Assembly: GCA_025716855.1 (NCBI GenBank) | Contig: JAIXMQ010000021.1 | Span: 186,001 to 250,000 of the forward strand | DNA: 64,000 bases | Direction: 5' to 3' | Origin: Pilaira anomala | Lineage: Eukaryota; Mucoromycota; Mucoromycetes; Mucorales; Mucoraceae | Shown: one piece after another, positions 1 through 10,325 of the stretch | How the letters are laid out: every line of letters begins with the position of its first letter | How positions within the stretch are numbered: the first letter of the stretch is position 1 | The notes under the pieces: model-generated | What the model was told of the DNA's origin: nothing | Database searches by the model: none | The model's input: only the letters and a program-made list of their open reading frames with translations | Made by a program: the position numbers and the translations under genes

Positions 1-136
1 TCTTCACATACTTGGCAATCTTGTATGAAGAGTACAATAGAGTGGCTGCTGCTGCAATACTAACAACTGGCGTAGTAATCTCTTTTTGCTCGAACTTACG
101 AGGAATTGAATCAATAAAGGCACTTACTCGATCCAT
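1..136 (-). CDS. 5' end of a membrane-anchored protein, possibly cytochrome P450 (partial)
   Basis: The minus strand opens with ATG at 136 and stays open for 45 codons to the window edge. The translation starts MDRVSAFIDSIPRKFEQKEI and is followed by a hydrophobic stretch rich in Ala, Val, Ile and Leu, then a basic SYKIAKYVK segment. A short polar leader, one membrane anchor and a basic stop is typical of ER-anchored enzymes, and fungal cytochrome P450s often start this way. No catalytic motif lies inside the window, so the P450 label is inference from the leader only. The rest of the gene lies left of position 1. Confidence 0.45.
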   Translation of the reverse strand, partial: MDRVSAFIDSIPRKFEQKEITTPVVSIAAAATLLYSSYKIAKYVK

Positions 137-182
137 ATCTAAAGTTAATGTAAGTATATAAAAATAGTGTAAAAGAAAGAAG

Positions 183-219
<37 letters not shown>

Positions 220-725
220 TTTTTCTTTTGATTCCCTCCATCCATCTTTTAAGGAAAAATTGGGACCCTATTGTGCCACCAGAACATTTTTTTTTTTCCT
301 TTACGAAACATGCATAAAGATGGATTCAAAATGTTTCATGTGATTAACGTATGGGGACAAGTGGTTTTTTTTTTTCATTAAATACATAATTGTTATTATA
401 ATAGTCTGTAATCAAAAGCATGTATTTCATATTTATTCTTTTTTCTATACTCATAAAAAAAAAACCCCCCCTTGTATAAACGAATGCATTAAAGAGAAAA
501 AAAAAAATGAGAAAATACATACAAATTTAATAAACCCATTTGTATAAGCTCTATATACGTATCCTTTCGAGTAGATCCAGGGTAATGTGAACTACCTTTA
601 CGTCACACGCGGATGTGTACTATAAATTCTTTTCTTTATTAGAACAAAAATTTGATTTGACTTCTTTATTTAACTACCTGATTTTAATAACACATAATCT
701 TCATTCAATATAAGAGAAAGCTATT
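137..725. other. Intergenic, no gene seen
   Basis: AT-rich spacer upstream of the minus-strand gene at the window edge. It has a (GA)n run near 189-213 and several A or T homopolymers. I see no ORF with coding character and no RNA gene. Confidence 0.5.
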
Positions 726-790
726 AAACATCACCCACTTGGATTTCTTAATAACGGGAAACTCCATCACCCACCTAGATTTTTTTTTTT
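726..790. repeat. Solo terminus of the large inverted-repeat element (family A)
   Basis: This stretch contains CATCACCCAC twice, separated by a segment reading TGGATTTCTTAATAACGGG. The same layout occurs at the left end of the large element at 28045-28095, and in inverted form at 30430-30470 and 52280-52325. No matching right end or element interior follows, so it looks like an orphan terminus. It lies directly against the small MITE that starts near 799. Confidence 0.6.
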
Positions 791-798
791 TTTTCAAA

Positions 799-980
799 GT
801 ACAGTACCCGCTCTATCTAAGGCCGTTCCGATTTAAGTCTGAAAAATTTTGGCCATATTTAATTTTTTCAAAAGTTAGAAATAAATAGCCATGATGATGA
901 TACGATTTAAAGGCCACAAAAGTCTGATTTTTTTTTTTTTTTTGGTAGGCCTTAAATAAAGAGCGGGTACGGTACCTACT
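799..980. mobile_element. MITE, family B copy 1
   Basis: The left edge (GTACAGTACCCGCTCTATCT, then AAGGCC) and the inverted right edge (GTACCGTACCCGCTCTTTAT, then TTAAGGCC) form imperfect terminal inverted repeats of about 26 bp around a non-coding core of about 130 bp. A second copy in opposite orientation lies at 36532-36868 and shares both ends and the core segment ATTAAATATGGCCAAAATTT. It has no coding capacity. I could not identify a clean target-site duplication, so the superfamily is unassigned. Confidence 0.7.
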
Positions 981-1530
981 AACAAACTACAGCATGACGG
1001 CTTAAATTGGAAAGTAATAAAAAATATGTTGCCTCTTCTCTCGTTACAAGAACGATCACTGCTTGTATCGACACCAGACTGACTTTATATTAAAAAATAA
1101 ACAGTTTTTTTTTTTTTTATTTATTCACCTCCTCACTACTACGATTGTTATAAAATTGAACTGCGGGATTGAGAACCAGCATTGTACCCCTTCTTCAACA
1201 AGAAAATGGGAATGGTTTAATCCTTAAGGTGAATGACTGTGTAGTTAATACAGGCCTGATAGAGCTTTTTTCTCATGTAGTGTGAGTAATTTTAACTCTA
1301 CGAAGATTGTTTATGCTCGAAAAAGAAATTTTTTTACCGTATCATATGCATATGTCACCTTGGTCTATTACCCCCATTACACTTGTTTATCAGCATATAA
1401 TCAGAAATATGATATATACCTCAAAGTTTTAGGACCACACCTAAACTATAGAGAGACATTTATCTGTTAGATGAGAGAGGAACCCCCTTCGTAAAAATAG
1501 TAGATGACTTCAGAGGATTTGTAGATATTT

Positions 1531-1579
<49 letters not shown>

Positions 1580-3895
1580 GGGCGTATATGAGCAACAGCT
1601 CTCAAGTACAAAAAAAATAGTAATATGTAGAAAACCAGTAGTGGGAGAATCCTTTTATTAAAACCAATTTTATAACGACAGCGTGATACTATAATGCCAG
1701 TTATTGCAATTGCTCTAGTAGCAATCACAACGAAGAATATAGACTTTTTATGTTGATGATGATAATAATAAGGTAGCGTCGGTGTACATCTGCATTAATA
1801 GATAAATGCGTAATGTAAAAAAAAAAAAAAAAAGGTCTCATATCACGCCGCTTGACATGTTTTGTTACATTAAATAGGTTGCCACATGATATCCTCGTTT
1901 CAAGAAGTTAGTTATTTTTTATTTCATCTATTTGAGAAACTTTATAACGCCCAACAGGCCACATTCTACAAAAAAAAAAGTAAATGTTTTATCAATTCAA
2001 TTCTATCTGTTACTGCTGTTCTTTCAAAATACAAAACTTTATCTTTTTTTTTTTTGGAATTGATCATACATCGTTTTTTTTTTAACAATGTGTCAGCTTG
2101 TTGTTTAACATTTGTATCATCTTGATACAAAAGGCAAAAGAAAAATCAAGGGGGGGGGGGGGAAAGGGTAGCGTTTTCCCGAAACCAAATATAGGCATTT
2201 GAAAAAAAAACATGGTAAGATAATTTTCAAACTCTCGAAATTGCACAAGAAAACCTTAGCTTTTTTTTTTTGTCTCTGTCTTTTTTTACAATTTTACTGA
2301 GAGAAGTCAAAAGTAATATAATACGTATATATAAAACTAGTAGGTAATTATACGCCTTGTAACTTATATCTTATTTCTCACGACATTAAGAAAGAGTGAG
2401 AGAAAAAAAAAAAAAGCTTGAAGATATTGTTACATTTTAATTTATATTCAGGTACACAAAAAAAAAAAAAAAAACTCAATTCCGCTTTATATATAAAAAA
2501 AAAGGTTCCTGAAAACAATAAGAAAATGGAGTTTTTGAGAGGATATCTAAAAAAAAAAAAAAAAAGTGTGGACAAAGCAGCGGAGAAAACCGAAAGCAAT
2601 TCAGTCATACCACACTGATAAAAAGATTGTAAGCCGATTCAACCGATGGACCGGTTCCCGTTATACACATCTCAATTGACCTGGACTTTCTCTGTTTTCG
2701 TAAGCGTTTAAGCTCTTCCTTTTTTTTTAAAAAAAATAAAAAATAAAAAGTATAGGATATTGTGTATCAGGTTTTAGTTTAAATCTTTTTGAGAGTAAAA
2801 AAAAAGTGAGTGTGTGTATAATGACAGATGTGGGGGAGGGGGAAAGGAAAGAAAAAAAAAAGGGAGGGGAGGGACGGAAAAGTAAATCACTGGTCGCGTT
2901 TACATTTTTGAAAAATGGGTATACAAAAAAGATCTTAAAATGCTTTAACCCAATAAGTATAACATTGTACTTATTTTTTTCTATCAATTGTTGTATTAAA
3001 TATTATGCTAAATGTTGATATAATACTCCATTGTGATGTAATGATAAAAAAGTATACATTTTTTTTTTTCAAATAAGAACTAAAAACGTAGTACTTTGCA
3101 CATGTGCATAAAAAAAAAAAAAATATATAGTATCATGCAGAATTTATTAATAGACTCGTAATATATGTATACAGTGCGTCCATTAGTGAGCTCACTGCGA
3201 GCCTTTTACAGAAGCGTAACGGTCTGTTACAATAATGAAGGTCAGAATAGTGTAGCTCGTAATATGTAAAAAGTAAAACTAATAATGGGCTGTATGATGA
3301 CAGTTTCACAACAAATAAATTCACTAGACACAAGACAGAAATTTTTTTTTTCTCTCTCTCTCTTTTTCTTCTACTTCTCACTTATCCTCGGATATAAAAA
3401 AAAAAAAAAATGACTTCAGTATGTTGTGATAGTTAAAGATAAAATACCTAAAAAGCTGTATTAGAATTCGGTTTTACAAAAAAAAAAGTAAATATATATT
3501 TATACACGCGAGAGAGAAGCCAAGATATTTTTTTTAATTAATTTTGTTTGTGTATTACTCTTTGTCCTTTAATAAAACTTTATTTTATCTTTTTTTTAAA
3601 AAAAAAAAAAAGTGATGAAGCTTTCGGTGAGAGATACGGGCAAAAAAAAAAAAGATGATGTTATGACATCCGAATATGGGTGATTGGAGTGGCAGCCTTT
3701 TCTCTTTATTACACACACTCTTTCTCTCATTTTAGAAAAAGCAGAAAAATATTGAAAAATTTTGATTGGTCAAAATTTTAAACTTTTTTTTTTTCGGTTT
3801 TATAAAAAAAAAGAGAAACTTTTTATTCAACTTGTTTTGCTTTTCTTTTCTTCTTTTTTTTCTTTCTCATATACACACATATATATTTATATATT
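981..3895. other. Long intergenic stretch without recognisable genes
   Basis: Nearly 3 kb of AT-rich DNA dominated by poly-A and poly-T runs, a (GA)n tract at 1533-1575 and a poly-G run at 2151-2162. The short open frames here are homopolymer or microsatellite products, such as runs of Phe, Lys or Ser-Leu, and show no domain. A pyrimidine-rich block at about 3780-3890 sits immediately before the next gene's ATG and may be part of its promoter or leader. Confidence 0.5.
1533..1575. repeat. (GA)n microsatellite
   Basis: Near-perfect GA dinucleotide run of about 43 bases. It creates a spurious Ser-Leu repeat frame on the minus strand. Confidence 0.9.
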
Positions 3896-4927
3896 ATGGA
3901 TTATAGACATTTACAAAAAACCAATACAGCGACAACGGAATATTATGTTGGCAACAATTATAATATCGATTTCAGTGATTTTGAACAACAACAACGAGAA
4001 CAAGAAGATACGTTACTAGGACAAGAAGATGAAGTTATTTATAGAGAAGAAAATTTAACAGATTATTCAAGTTTAGCACCTACCTGGAAACAACTGTTAC
4101 CCCGTATCATACTTTTTATTTTTATTGGATTGATTTCACTTGTATTCACAATTTCTTTGGCACATGTTGTACTGGATATTGGCTTACCTCGTACACTCGA
4201 AGACGTTCAACAGACCGCATTACAATTAGAAGATTTGATTTCAAACAGTTGGACAGGCTATGGTTCTGTGACGATAGTGTTTTCCGTATTATATCTCTGG
4301 CAACAAGCATTTTCAATTCCAGGTTCAGTGTTATTGAATTTATTAGCAGGATATCTCTATGGTATCACGATGGGAACGATCTTAACTAGTTTATTGACTG
4401 CTGGAGGAGCGACCTTAGCGTATGGATTAGCTATTTTAGTAGGTGAACCCTTGATTCGGGTTCCATGGTTCGCACGTAAAGCCGAGCCATTAAACCGTCA
4501 ACTTGAACAAGAAAGACAAAGTGGTGGATTGTTTTGGTGGTTATTGTTTGCTAGATTGTTCCCATTTTCACCTTATTGGTTTATTAACTTGGTTTCACCT
4601 TTACTTGATATCCCTGTCTCACCCTTCTTTTGGTCTACTTTCTTTGGATCGATGCCGTATAATTTCATTTGCTCTCAAGCAGGCGATGTCTTGGGTGACC
4701 TCACGTCTACTTCGGATATCGTGTCTGTCTCACTCATCTTTAAATTGTTGATTGTTTCCTTTATCTCGCTTGTGCCTGTGATTTGGGGGAAGGCTATTCA
4801 ACAATGGACAAGACAAATCATGGGACTTCCTCCTGTATTAGATGTTGATATTGAAAAAACGGTGGATGATGTTGAATTAACGAATAATAATGGTTATTCT
4901 AGAGTCAATAGTAATGAGTTACCTTAA
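3896..4927 (+). CDS. VTT-domain (TMEM41/DedA-type) multipass membrane protein
   Basis: A single exon encodes 343 residues. After an acidic soluble N-terminus of about 75 residues there are hydrophobic segments near 85-110, 125-150 and 155-185, followed by more in the C-terminal half. The central part has the VTT (SNARE-associated, DedA) signature: PGSVLLNLLAGYLYG, then a Gly/Ala helix, then LFARLFPFSPYWFINLVSPL. The spacing resembles TMEM41A/B and yeast Tvp38, which are ER or Golgi proteins; TMEM41B is a phospholipid scramblase needed for autophagosome and lipid-droplet biology. Function here is inferred from the family. The ATG follows a pyrimidine-rich leader and a TATATTTATATA stretch. The C-terminus is polar and probably cytosolic. 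Confidence 0.85.
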   Translation: MDYRHLQKTNTATTEYYVGNNYNIDFSDFEQQQREQEDTLLGQEDEVIYREENLTDYSSLAPTWKQLLPRIILFIFIGLISLVFTISLAHVVLDIGLPRTLEDVQQTALQLEDLISNSWTGYGSVTIVFSVLYLWQQAFSIPGSVLLNLLAGYLYGITMGTILTSLLTAGGATLAYGLAILVGEPLIRVPWFARKAEPLNRQLEQERQSGGLFWWLLFARLFPFSPYWFINLVSPLLDIPVSPFFWSTFFGSMPYNFICSQAGDVLGDLTSTSDIVSVSLIFKLLIVSFISLVPVIWGKAIQQWTRQIMGLPPVLDVDIEKTVDDVELTNNNGYSRVNSNELP

Positions 4928-4938
4928 AATTATTTTCC

Positions 4939-4976
<38 letters not shown>

Positions 4977-6272
4977 AATTTATATATTCCCCCCCTCTCT
5001 TCTTCTTTTCTTATAAACCCCCCCCCCCACTCTTAGTCACATTAATAGCGATATTTTTTTTTTTTACAAATACAAACTTTTATACATATTTACACCCTTT
5101 TTGAATTAAAACCCTTTATTTTTAAAAATATATAGAGAGGCATGAGAATAATTCTCTTATTAGTTTCATCATCATCGTCATCTACTCTTAGTATCATCTG
5201 ATCTTCATCAGACTTCTTTTTTGTACAACTTACACAAATGATGATAATAAGCCATGAAATATTTTTTTCAAATGTCAAATAAAAGTTCAACCCCCTTTGT
5301 TTTCCTTTAAATCGAAAAAAAAAAAAACTTATTACGCACGTTTACATACATCCCCGCATTCATGATTGAATAAATACTATCTACACGACTTTTTCTTGCT
5401 TGTGAAAAAAAAAAAAGGTGTTGAGGGACGAGTGTACAAAAGAAGTGTCATGCATACTGATGACTTTTGGTGAGTGATAAAAGATAATGCTTTTTTGTCA
5501 AATAAACGCATTGAATTCATATGATAAACAGAAACAACGTTGCTACGTATAAAATCATCTTTTGATTTTTAACTATTCGCATGAAAATGAGTCTCTTGTT
5601 ATTAACTTTTGATCTAAAAAGTGTGTGTGTGTGTTGATGATCAATCGATTCAATATTTATTTTCGATTTTTTTTTATTATTATTAAAAAAAGCTCTTCTT
5701 CATATTTTTCAAGTGAATTCACGGATACATAAAATCCTGATTATGTGCAAGTAGTGCTACAGAGTATTCTAGAAAAAACAAGCTCTCTCTCCCTCTCTCT
5801 CTCCCAGTATCAACAAAATGTATAACAACATTTTTAAACTAAAAGTGATGGGGGGTTTTTTTTTCTAAGTGCGAGATATTATAATGTAGCAAATAAACTT
5901 GATGATTCCAAACAACTCTATTCATATTACAGCAGAGGATCTCTATCCAATGTACCTTTTTATATTAACTCTTTTCTTTACATAAAAAAAAAGGGCGCCA
6001 ATTTTATATTGATTTACAAATCTCAAAAAAAAAAAACTTAATATTCCATTCCTCTTTTATAATGAGGAGAGAGAGAAAACGTCGTCTTTCAGGGACGATA
6101 CCGTATATCATAGAGCATAATACCTAGTTGTGAGGAAGTGTAAAGAAGGCAACTCCGCCCATTGTGACTTTTTGATTACGTAGCTCACTATTTTTCCTAA
6201 TTGCATGCGCGTCCTTTTTATACATACTTTTCTTTTTTCTTTCTTTTTATATAACATTTTTTTTTTTTTATA
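4928..6272. other. Intergenic, no gene seen
   Basis: Holds the (CA)n tract at 4942-4973, several C and A/T homopolymers and a CT-rich block near 5780-5806. Short frames such as 5090-5290 on the minus strand are low-complexity. The last 150 bases probably contain the promoter of the downstream proteasome gene. Confidence 0.5.
4942..4973. repeat. (CA)n microsatellite
   Basis: About 16 uninterrupted CA units just downstream of the VTT-protein stop codon. Confidence 0.9.
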
Positions 6273-6381
6273 ATGACCTTGCAACAGTTAGATGCTATTC
6301 GTGACCAACTCAAGAATGAGATGAGTGGGTCTTCTCCTAATCTTCAAAAGGTTGGTCAACTCTTGACTCAAGCCAAGGTAT

Positions 6382-6416
<35 letters not shown>

Positions 6417-7475
6417 GCACTATCTAAAGAAAAAAGTTTTTTATTATGTAGATTACCTTGATTGAACTTGGTGCTTTTGTACCTGTTGCAGGAAAGACGG
6501 ATCCTAAAGTATTGACAACTGCACGTAAGTTTTAAAATAAGACCTTTTTATATATGAGTTTAAAGTTTTTTTTTTTTTTTTTTTTTAACACGACTGTAGG
6601 TGATATTCTCGAAATGGGAGCTTATTATAGTATTCGTATCAAGGACATTGCATCATTTGAAAGATACATTGCACAACTCAACACATATTATCATGATCTT
6701 GCGTAAGTTGTTTTTTTAAAAAAAAAAAGATTAGAAAAGGGAGAGAGAGAGAGAGAGAGGTTTTTTTTTTTAAAAAAAAAAAACAAGTTGTATTGATATA
6801 AACATATTAGATCTGTACTTCCTCCTTCAACTCAAATGTATCCACTTATCGGGGTTAATTTACTTTGCTTATTATCACAAAACCGATTATCTGATTTCCA
6901 TATTGCACTTGAGACAATTGATTCTGATCAATTACAAAATAACAAATGTATTAAGCAAGCAGTTGATTTAGGTTAGTTATATATGGAAAATAGGAGAGGG
7001 AGAGGGAGAGAGAGAGAGAGAGAGAGAAAGAAAAAAAAAATTGACATGCAAAAATTAGAACAATTCTTGATGGAAGGTAGCTACAATAAAGTTTGGAGCA
7101 CAAGAAGTACAGTACAAGGAGAAGAATTTATGTTTTTCTATGATATTTTGATTAGTACTATTAGGTAAAAAAAAAAAACAAAAGAAATATTGGTTAAGAT
7201 GAACTCTAATCAAAACCTACACATATAGACATGAAATTGCCAGCTGTAGTGAAAAGGCATATGAATACCTTCCTTTAAATGATGCTAGTACCTTGTTGTT
7301 TTTAAAGAATACAGAAGAGTTGTTAAATTTTGCATCTGAACGCGGATGGAAAGTGAACCCAGCTGAACAAAAAGTTTATTTCGGATCTGAAGATAATGCT
7401 GCAGTAGAAATTCCTCAAGAACAAATCATTACGCGTACATTGGGTTATGCTAGAGAACTTGAGCGTATTGTATAA
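6273..7475 (+). CDS. RPN12: 26S proteasome regulatory subunit RPN12/PSMD8
   Basis: Six exons: 6273-6377, 6452-6524, 6600-6702, 6811-6971, 7059-7164 and 7229-7475. Together they encode about 264 residues, close to yeast Rpn12 (274). All junctions are GT-AG and keep frame. Family hallmarks are the segment [15 protein letters not shown], the block [17 protein letters not shown], the highly conserved [14 protein letters not shown], and a C-terminal helix ending [12 protein letters not shown]12 is a PCI-type subunit of the 19S lid and its C-terminal helix helps join lid to base. Odd points are a CAA-repeat just inside intron 1, which would extend the frame as poly-Gln if unspliced, and a (GA)n tract in intron 4. 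The identity rests on sustained family similarity through the PCI region. Confidence 0.95.
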
Positions 7476-7862
7476 AGAAAAATAAAAATAAAAAAATAAT
7501 AACAACAAACTGTATACAACTTTTTTCTTTTTGTTTAAAAAGTGTGCATTAAAAAAAAAAATCCATTTTAACTGAATTGATATCTACTACTTCAATTTTT
7601 GTTACATAAATAAATCAGTCAGCTGGGCTGAAACACGGTGCTAAACAGACTTCAATGTTGGTTTTATAGTTTTTTTTTTTTAATCGATCACCACCTGCAA
7701 AGTGACTAGTGTGAATTTTTTTTAAATAGTTTACTATTCAAACTATTTTATTTCTCCTTTTTTTTTCTCTTTGTAATATATCTCTTTAAACTACTGAACA
7801 GAAAGCTATACGTTTTTGTTGAACGCGTGTTACTCAGAGAGCCTCAACCCAACCATCTGTTA
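7476..7862. other. Intergenic, no gene seen
   Basis: Terminator-side spacer after RPN12 with A/T runs. No promoter element or gene is convincing. It leads into a transposase relic. Confidence 0.45.
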
Positions 7863-7967
7863 TTACTGGAGGTGCCTTTCAAGATGAAGCAAAAGAGACA
7901 CATCCTTATGGAAGACAACGCTCCAATTCACAAAAGTCGTGAGACAGAAAAAGTGGCCAAGACTTGA
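7863..7967 (+). pseudogene. Tc1/mariner transposase fragment
   Basis: An open stretch of 34 codons contains RHILMEDNAPIHKS and ends in TGA. The (E/Q)DNAPIH block surrounds the second catalytic Asp of Tc1/mariner DDE/D transposases and is one of the family's most diagnostic motifs. No N-terminal HTH, first Asp block or downstream third acidic motif remains around it, so this is a fragment. It retains the catalytic Asp, unlike the relic at 33560-34340. Confidence 0.65.
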
Positions 7968-8199
7968 ATAATCCAATTGAAAAAACATGTAGAATATTTT
8001 AAAAAGAAAAGTTTTCATCGAGAATCAATACAAGTAAAAAGATTGGATTTTATCCTGAAATAGTATTCAGTAATAAACTCGTATGCCACACTGCATCATG
8101 AAGCAAGTAAGGGATGCGTTTCGGAAGTCTAATTAGCAAAACTTTCCTTACCTCATTGTATGTACATATAAGCAAATTAACACTCGCATCGAACCATCT

Positions 8200-8505
8200 T
8201 TCATTTTTATCTTTCTTTCGTTTTTATTTTTCTTTCGTTTTTATTTTATCTTTTTCTTTCATTTGTATTTTTACTTTTACTTTTACTTTTTCTTTCATTT
8301 TATCTTTCTTTCATTTGTATTTTTACTTTTACTTTTTCTTTCATTTGTATTTTTACTTTTACTTTTTCTTTCATTTTATCTTTCTTTCATTTTATCTTTC
8401 TTTCATTTGTATTTTTACTTTTACATTCATTTTTATTTTTACACTCATTTTTATTTTTATCTTTCTTTCATTTTTATCTTTCTTTCATTTTATTATACAT
8501 AAACT
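8200..8505. repeat. Pyrimidine-rich low-complexity array
   Basis: About 300 bases built from irregular reiterations of CTTTCATTTTATCTTT, CTTTCATTTGTATTTTTA and CTTTTA units. Strand asymmetry is extreme: the plus strand has almost no G. The Phe/Ser/Tyr-rich frames that cross it are artefacts of the repeat. Confidence 0.8.
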
Positions 8506-8510
8506 AAAGT

Positions 8511-8731
8511 ATGGATTCAGGTAAGCTCCCTCCCCCTCCCCATACCCCATTACAAAAACAAGATACTTATCTTTTTTTTTTTTAGAAATTATCCGTGCAT
8601 ATCATGCTCGAATAAAAGCTCGTTATTCACGAAATAATTATCCAATCACATACAATTATTTCGCCATGAATCGTAATGTTAGCACTATTGTACATACATC
8701 ATGTCTCCGTCATGGTTTCAAGAGCTTTTGA
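8511..8731 (+). CDS. Possible two-exon mini-gene, 51 residues, unknown
   Basis: Exon 1 (8511-8520) is ATGGATTCAG followed by GTAAGC. A C-rich then T-rich intron ends in TTTTTTAG, and exon 2 (8586-8731) runs 48 codons to TGA. The product starts MDSEIIRAYHARIKARYSRN and has no recognised domain. Splice signals are good, but the coding character is weak and the location beside a transposon relic and a low-complexity array argues for caution. It could instead be the remains of a longer gene, because other open stretches follow to about 8930. Confidence 0.25.
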
Positions 8732-9125
8732 AAAAAAAAAAAAAACATTATGGTTTATTTTCTTTCTTTATTCAAATGCAAAACCCATCTGTCAACAGAA
8801 CAAAAGAAGATCCTCTTCGTATGGTCAATGGAGCGATAAGAGAGAAGAATGGCTTTTTGTCGAAGCTACGATTGAATACTATCCTCTTTTAAAGTTGGAA
8901 AAAAAGAGGTGGTGTATAGCAGCCACTTGTTGACGCATTGCTGCTGTTACTTTTGGATGCGTCGAAAATTTCCGGGTCTTGTTAGTAACGCGCGTCTCTT
9001 TTCTGAGCGAAGACAAAACTATTAAATTTTTATACAAGCTTGCGAAAAGAGGCAACTGTTGAAGAAATACAGTATAAAAATAACTTTAAGCACACTTTAG
9101 ATATAGTCTTAACAAGCAATGAAAA
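8732..9125. other. Unassigned stretch with short open frames
   Basis: Two overlapping frames run through 8740-8930, one reading NRTKEDPLRMVNGAIREKNG and the other QWSDKREEWLFVEATIEYY. Neither has a start and splice context I can defend, and I do not recognise either. The remainder is AT-rich spacer. Confidence 0.3.
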
Positions 9126-9498
9126 GTGCTTAAATCAAATAAAAAAGCCTTTAACAGATGTTCCTGGCGTCAAAAAGGCAGAAAGGTGAATCGAAAAAAA
9201 GGCCTTAATTACAACGCTACTGTCAAAAGACAGTATTCCGACATATCTTCAGATTCTGAAAGTGATTTAGAATTTCCTAGAAAATTACCTGTTGGAATCA
9301 AAAGTCCACCTACAACATCTCAATTAGAAGACGAAATTGCATTTGTCAAAAGATTCTGGTCGCATGGATTGGGCTCAATGTCTTGCGGAAGCGCACAAAA
9401 ATAATCTTCTATTACGTTATTCAACTGGATCCAGTCTTCGCGCCAATTTTAGTACACATTGTCGTATATTTGCACCATCTCTACTTATAGAAACATAA
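9126..9498 (+). pseudogene. Degenerate ORF with one frameshift, unknown family
   Basis: The first part (to about 9360) reads a basic segment followed by SDISSDSESDLEFPRKLPVG and DEIAFVKRFW. It then leaves frame, while the +1 frame continues RMDWAQCLAEAHKNNLLLRY and ends at TAA 9496-9498. The two halves look like one protein broken by a single-base indel near 9360. The first codon shown as a start is not ATG. I do not recognise the family. Confidence 0.25.
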
Positions 9499-10325
9499 GT
9501 AGATCAGGGATATAAAACTAAACATTATAATAAAAACCTGTTATCTCCTCATAATAATATACATGTTACACATTGTATATCATTTATCAATATCTTGAGA
9601 ACCTAAAGGAAATACTCTATATTTAAATGCAGATACAATTGACTTCAAATATGTTTGCTGGTAAAATAAACCAAAAGCAAAGCGTATTTAGCGTATTAAG
9701 CGTATTACTCGATTTTTTTTAAAAATGATTATTTTTTATTTTAGCTTCTATACATTCATATATATTGTGTTGGCTTTGTGATATTTATATTGATGGTAAT
9801 ATATATATATATATATAAATCTCTACCCATCAATATACACATCACGAAAACAATAGAAAAAAAAAAGATCAGTAATATATTTTTATATTGAGATTTTTTC
9901 CGATTTGGCATTAAAGGTTTTTATAAGAAATATTTGTATATAAAACTAAGAGCGAATCCTCTCTGGTTTCTCAAAGATAATCCTCGACACTTTTAACAAT
10001 AGGGTCGTTATCTATGATAATAAAAAATTGTTAACGTATCCAGAGTTACTGAGAAAACTTTGATTACAGAAAGAAGACATATAAAATAAACTTATTACGA
10101 TTTTAAAAGTCTTGCATTTGTCCGCAGAGCCGGTTGTTATGATATACATTACCCACCAATCAAAAAAAGAGATTTGAATATTTTCTGACCCGGACTTTTT
10201 AACGCATTTTGATTTTACTGCTATGGGGGTGCTGGAGTTTATTTTTTTGGGCGGGCAAACTAAAGGGATTGGGGGTAGATCAAAATGAAAGGACTCTCTC
10301 TCAACTTCTTCGTTCATTAATCAGT
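9499..10325. other. Intergenic, promoter side of the eS26 gene
   Basis: AT-rich spacer with a (TA)n run near 9799-9817 and a long imperfect hairpin (listed separately). The final 100 bases before the eS26 ATG should contain the ribosomal-protein promoter, but I recognise no defined element. Confidence 0.4.
9778..9845. other. Imperfect 19-bp inverted repeat around a TA-rich loop
   Basis: GTGATATTTATATTGATGG at 9778-9796 pairs with CCATCAATATACACATCAC at 9827-9845 with two mismatches, across a loop of about 30 bases made mostly of TA repeats. It could be a miniature element end pair, a chance hairpin, or a terminator-like structure. No copy elsewhere in the window was noticed. Confidence 0.5.

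Noticed and set aside
1282..3381. Several 60-86 residue frames in the left intergenic stretch
   Set aside because: Most lack ATG or consist of homopolymer and microsatellite translations; no domain or splice support.
8114..8524. 136-residue Phe/Ser/Tyr-rich frame
   Set aside because: Product of the pyrimidine low-complexity array and not protein-like.
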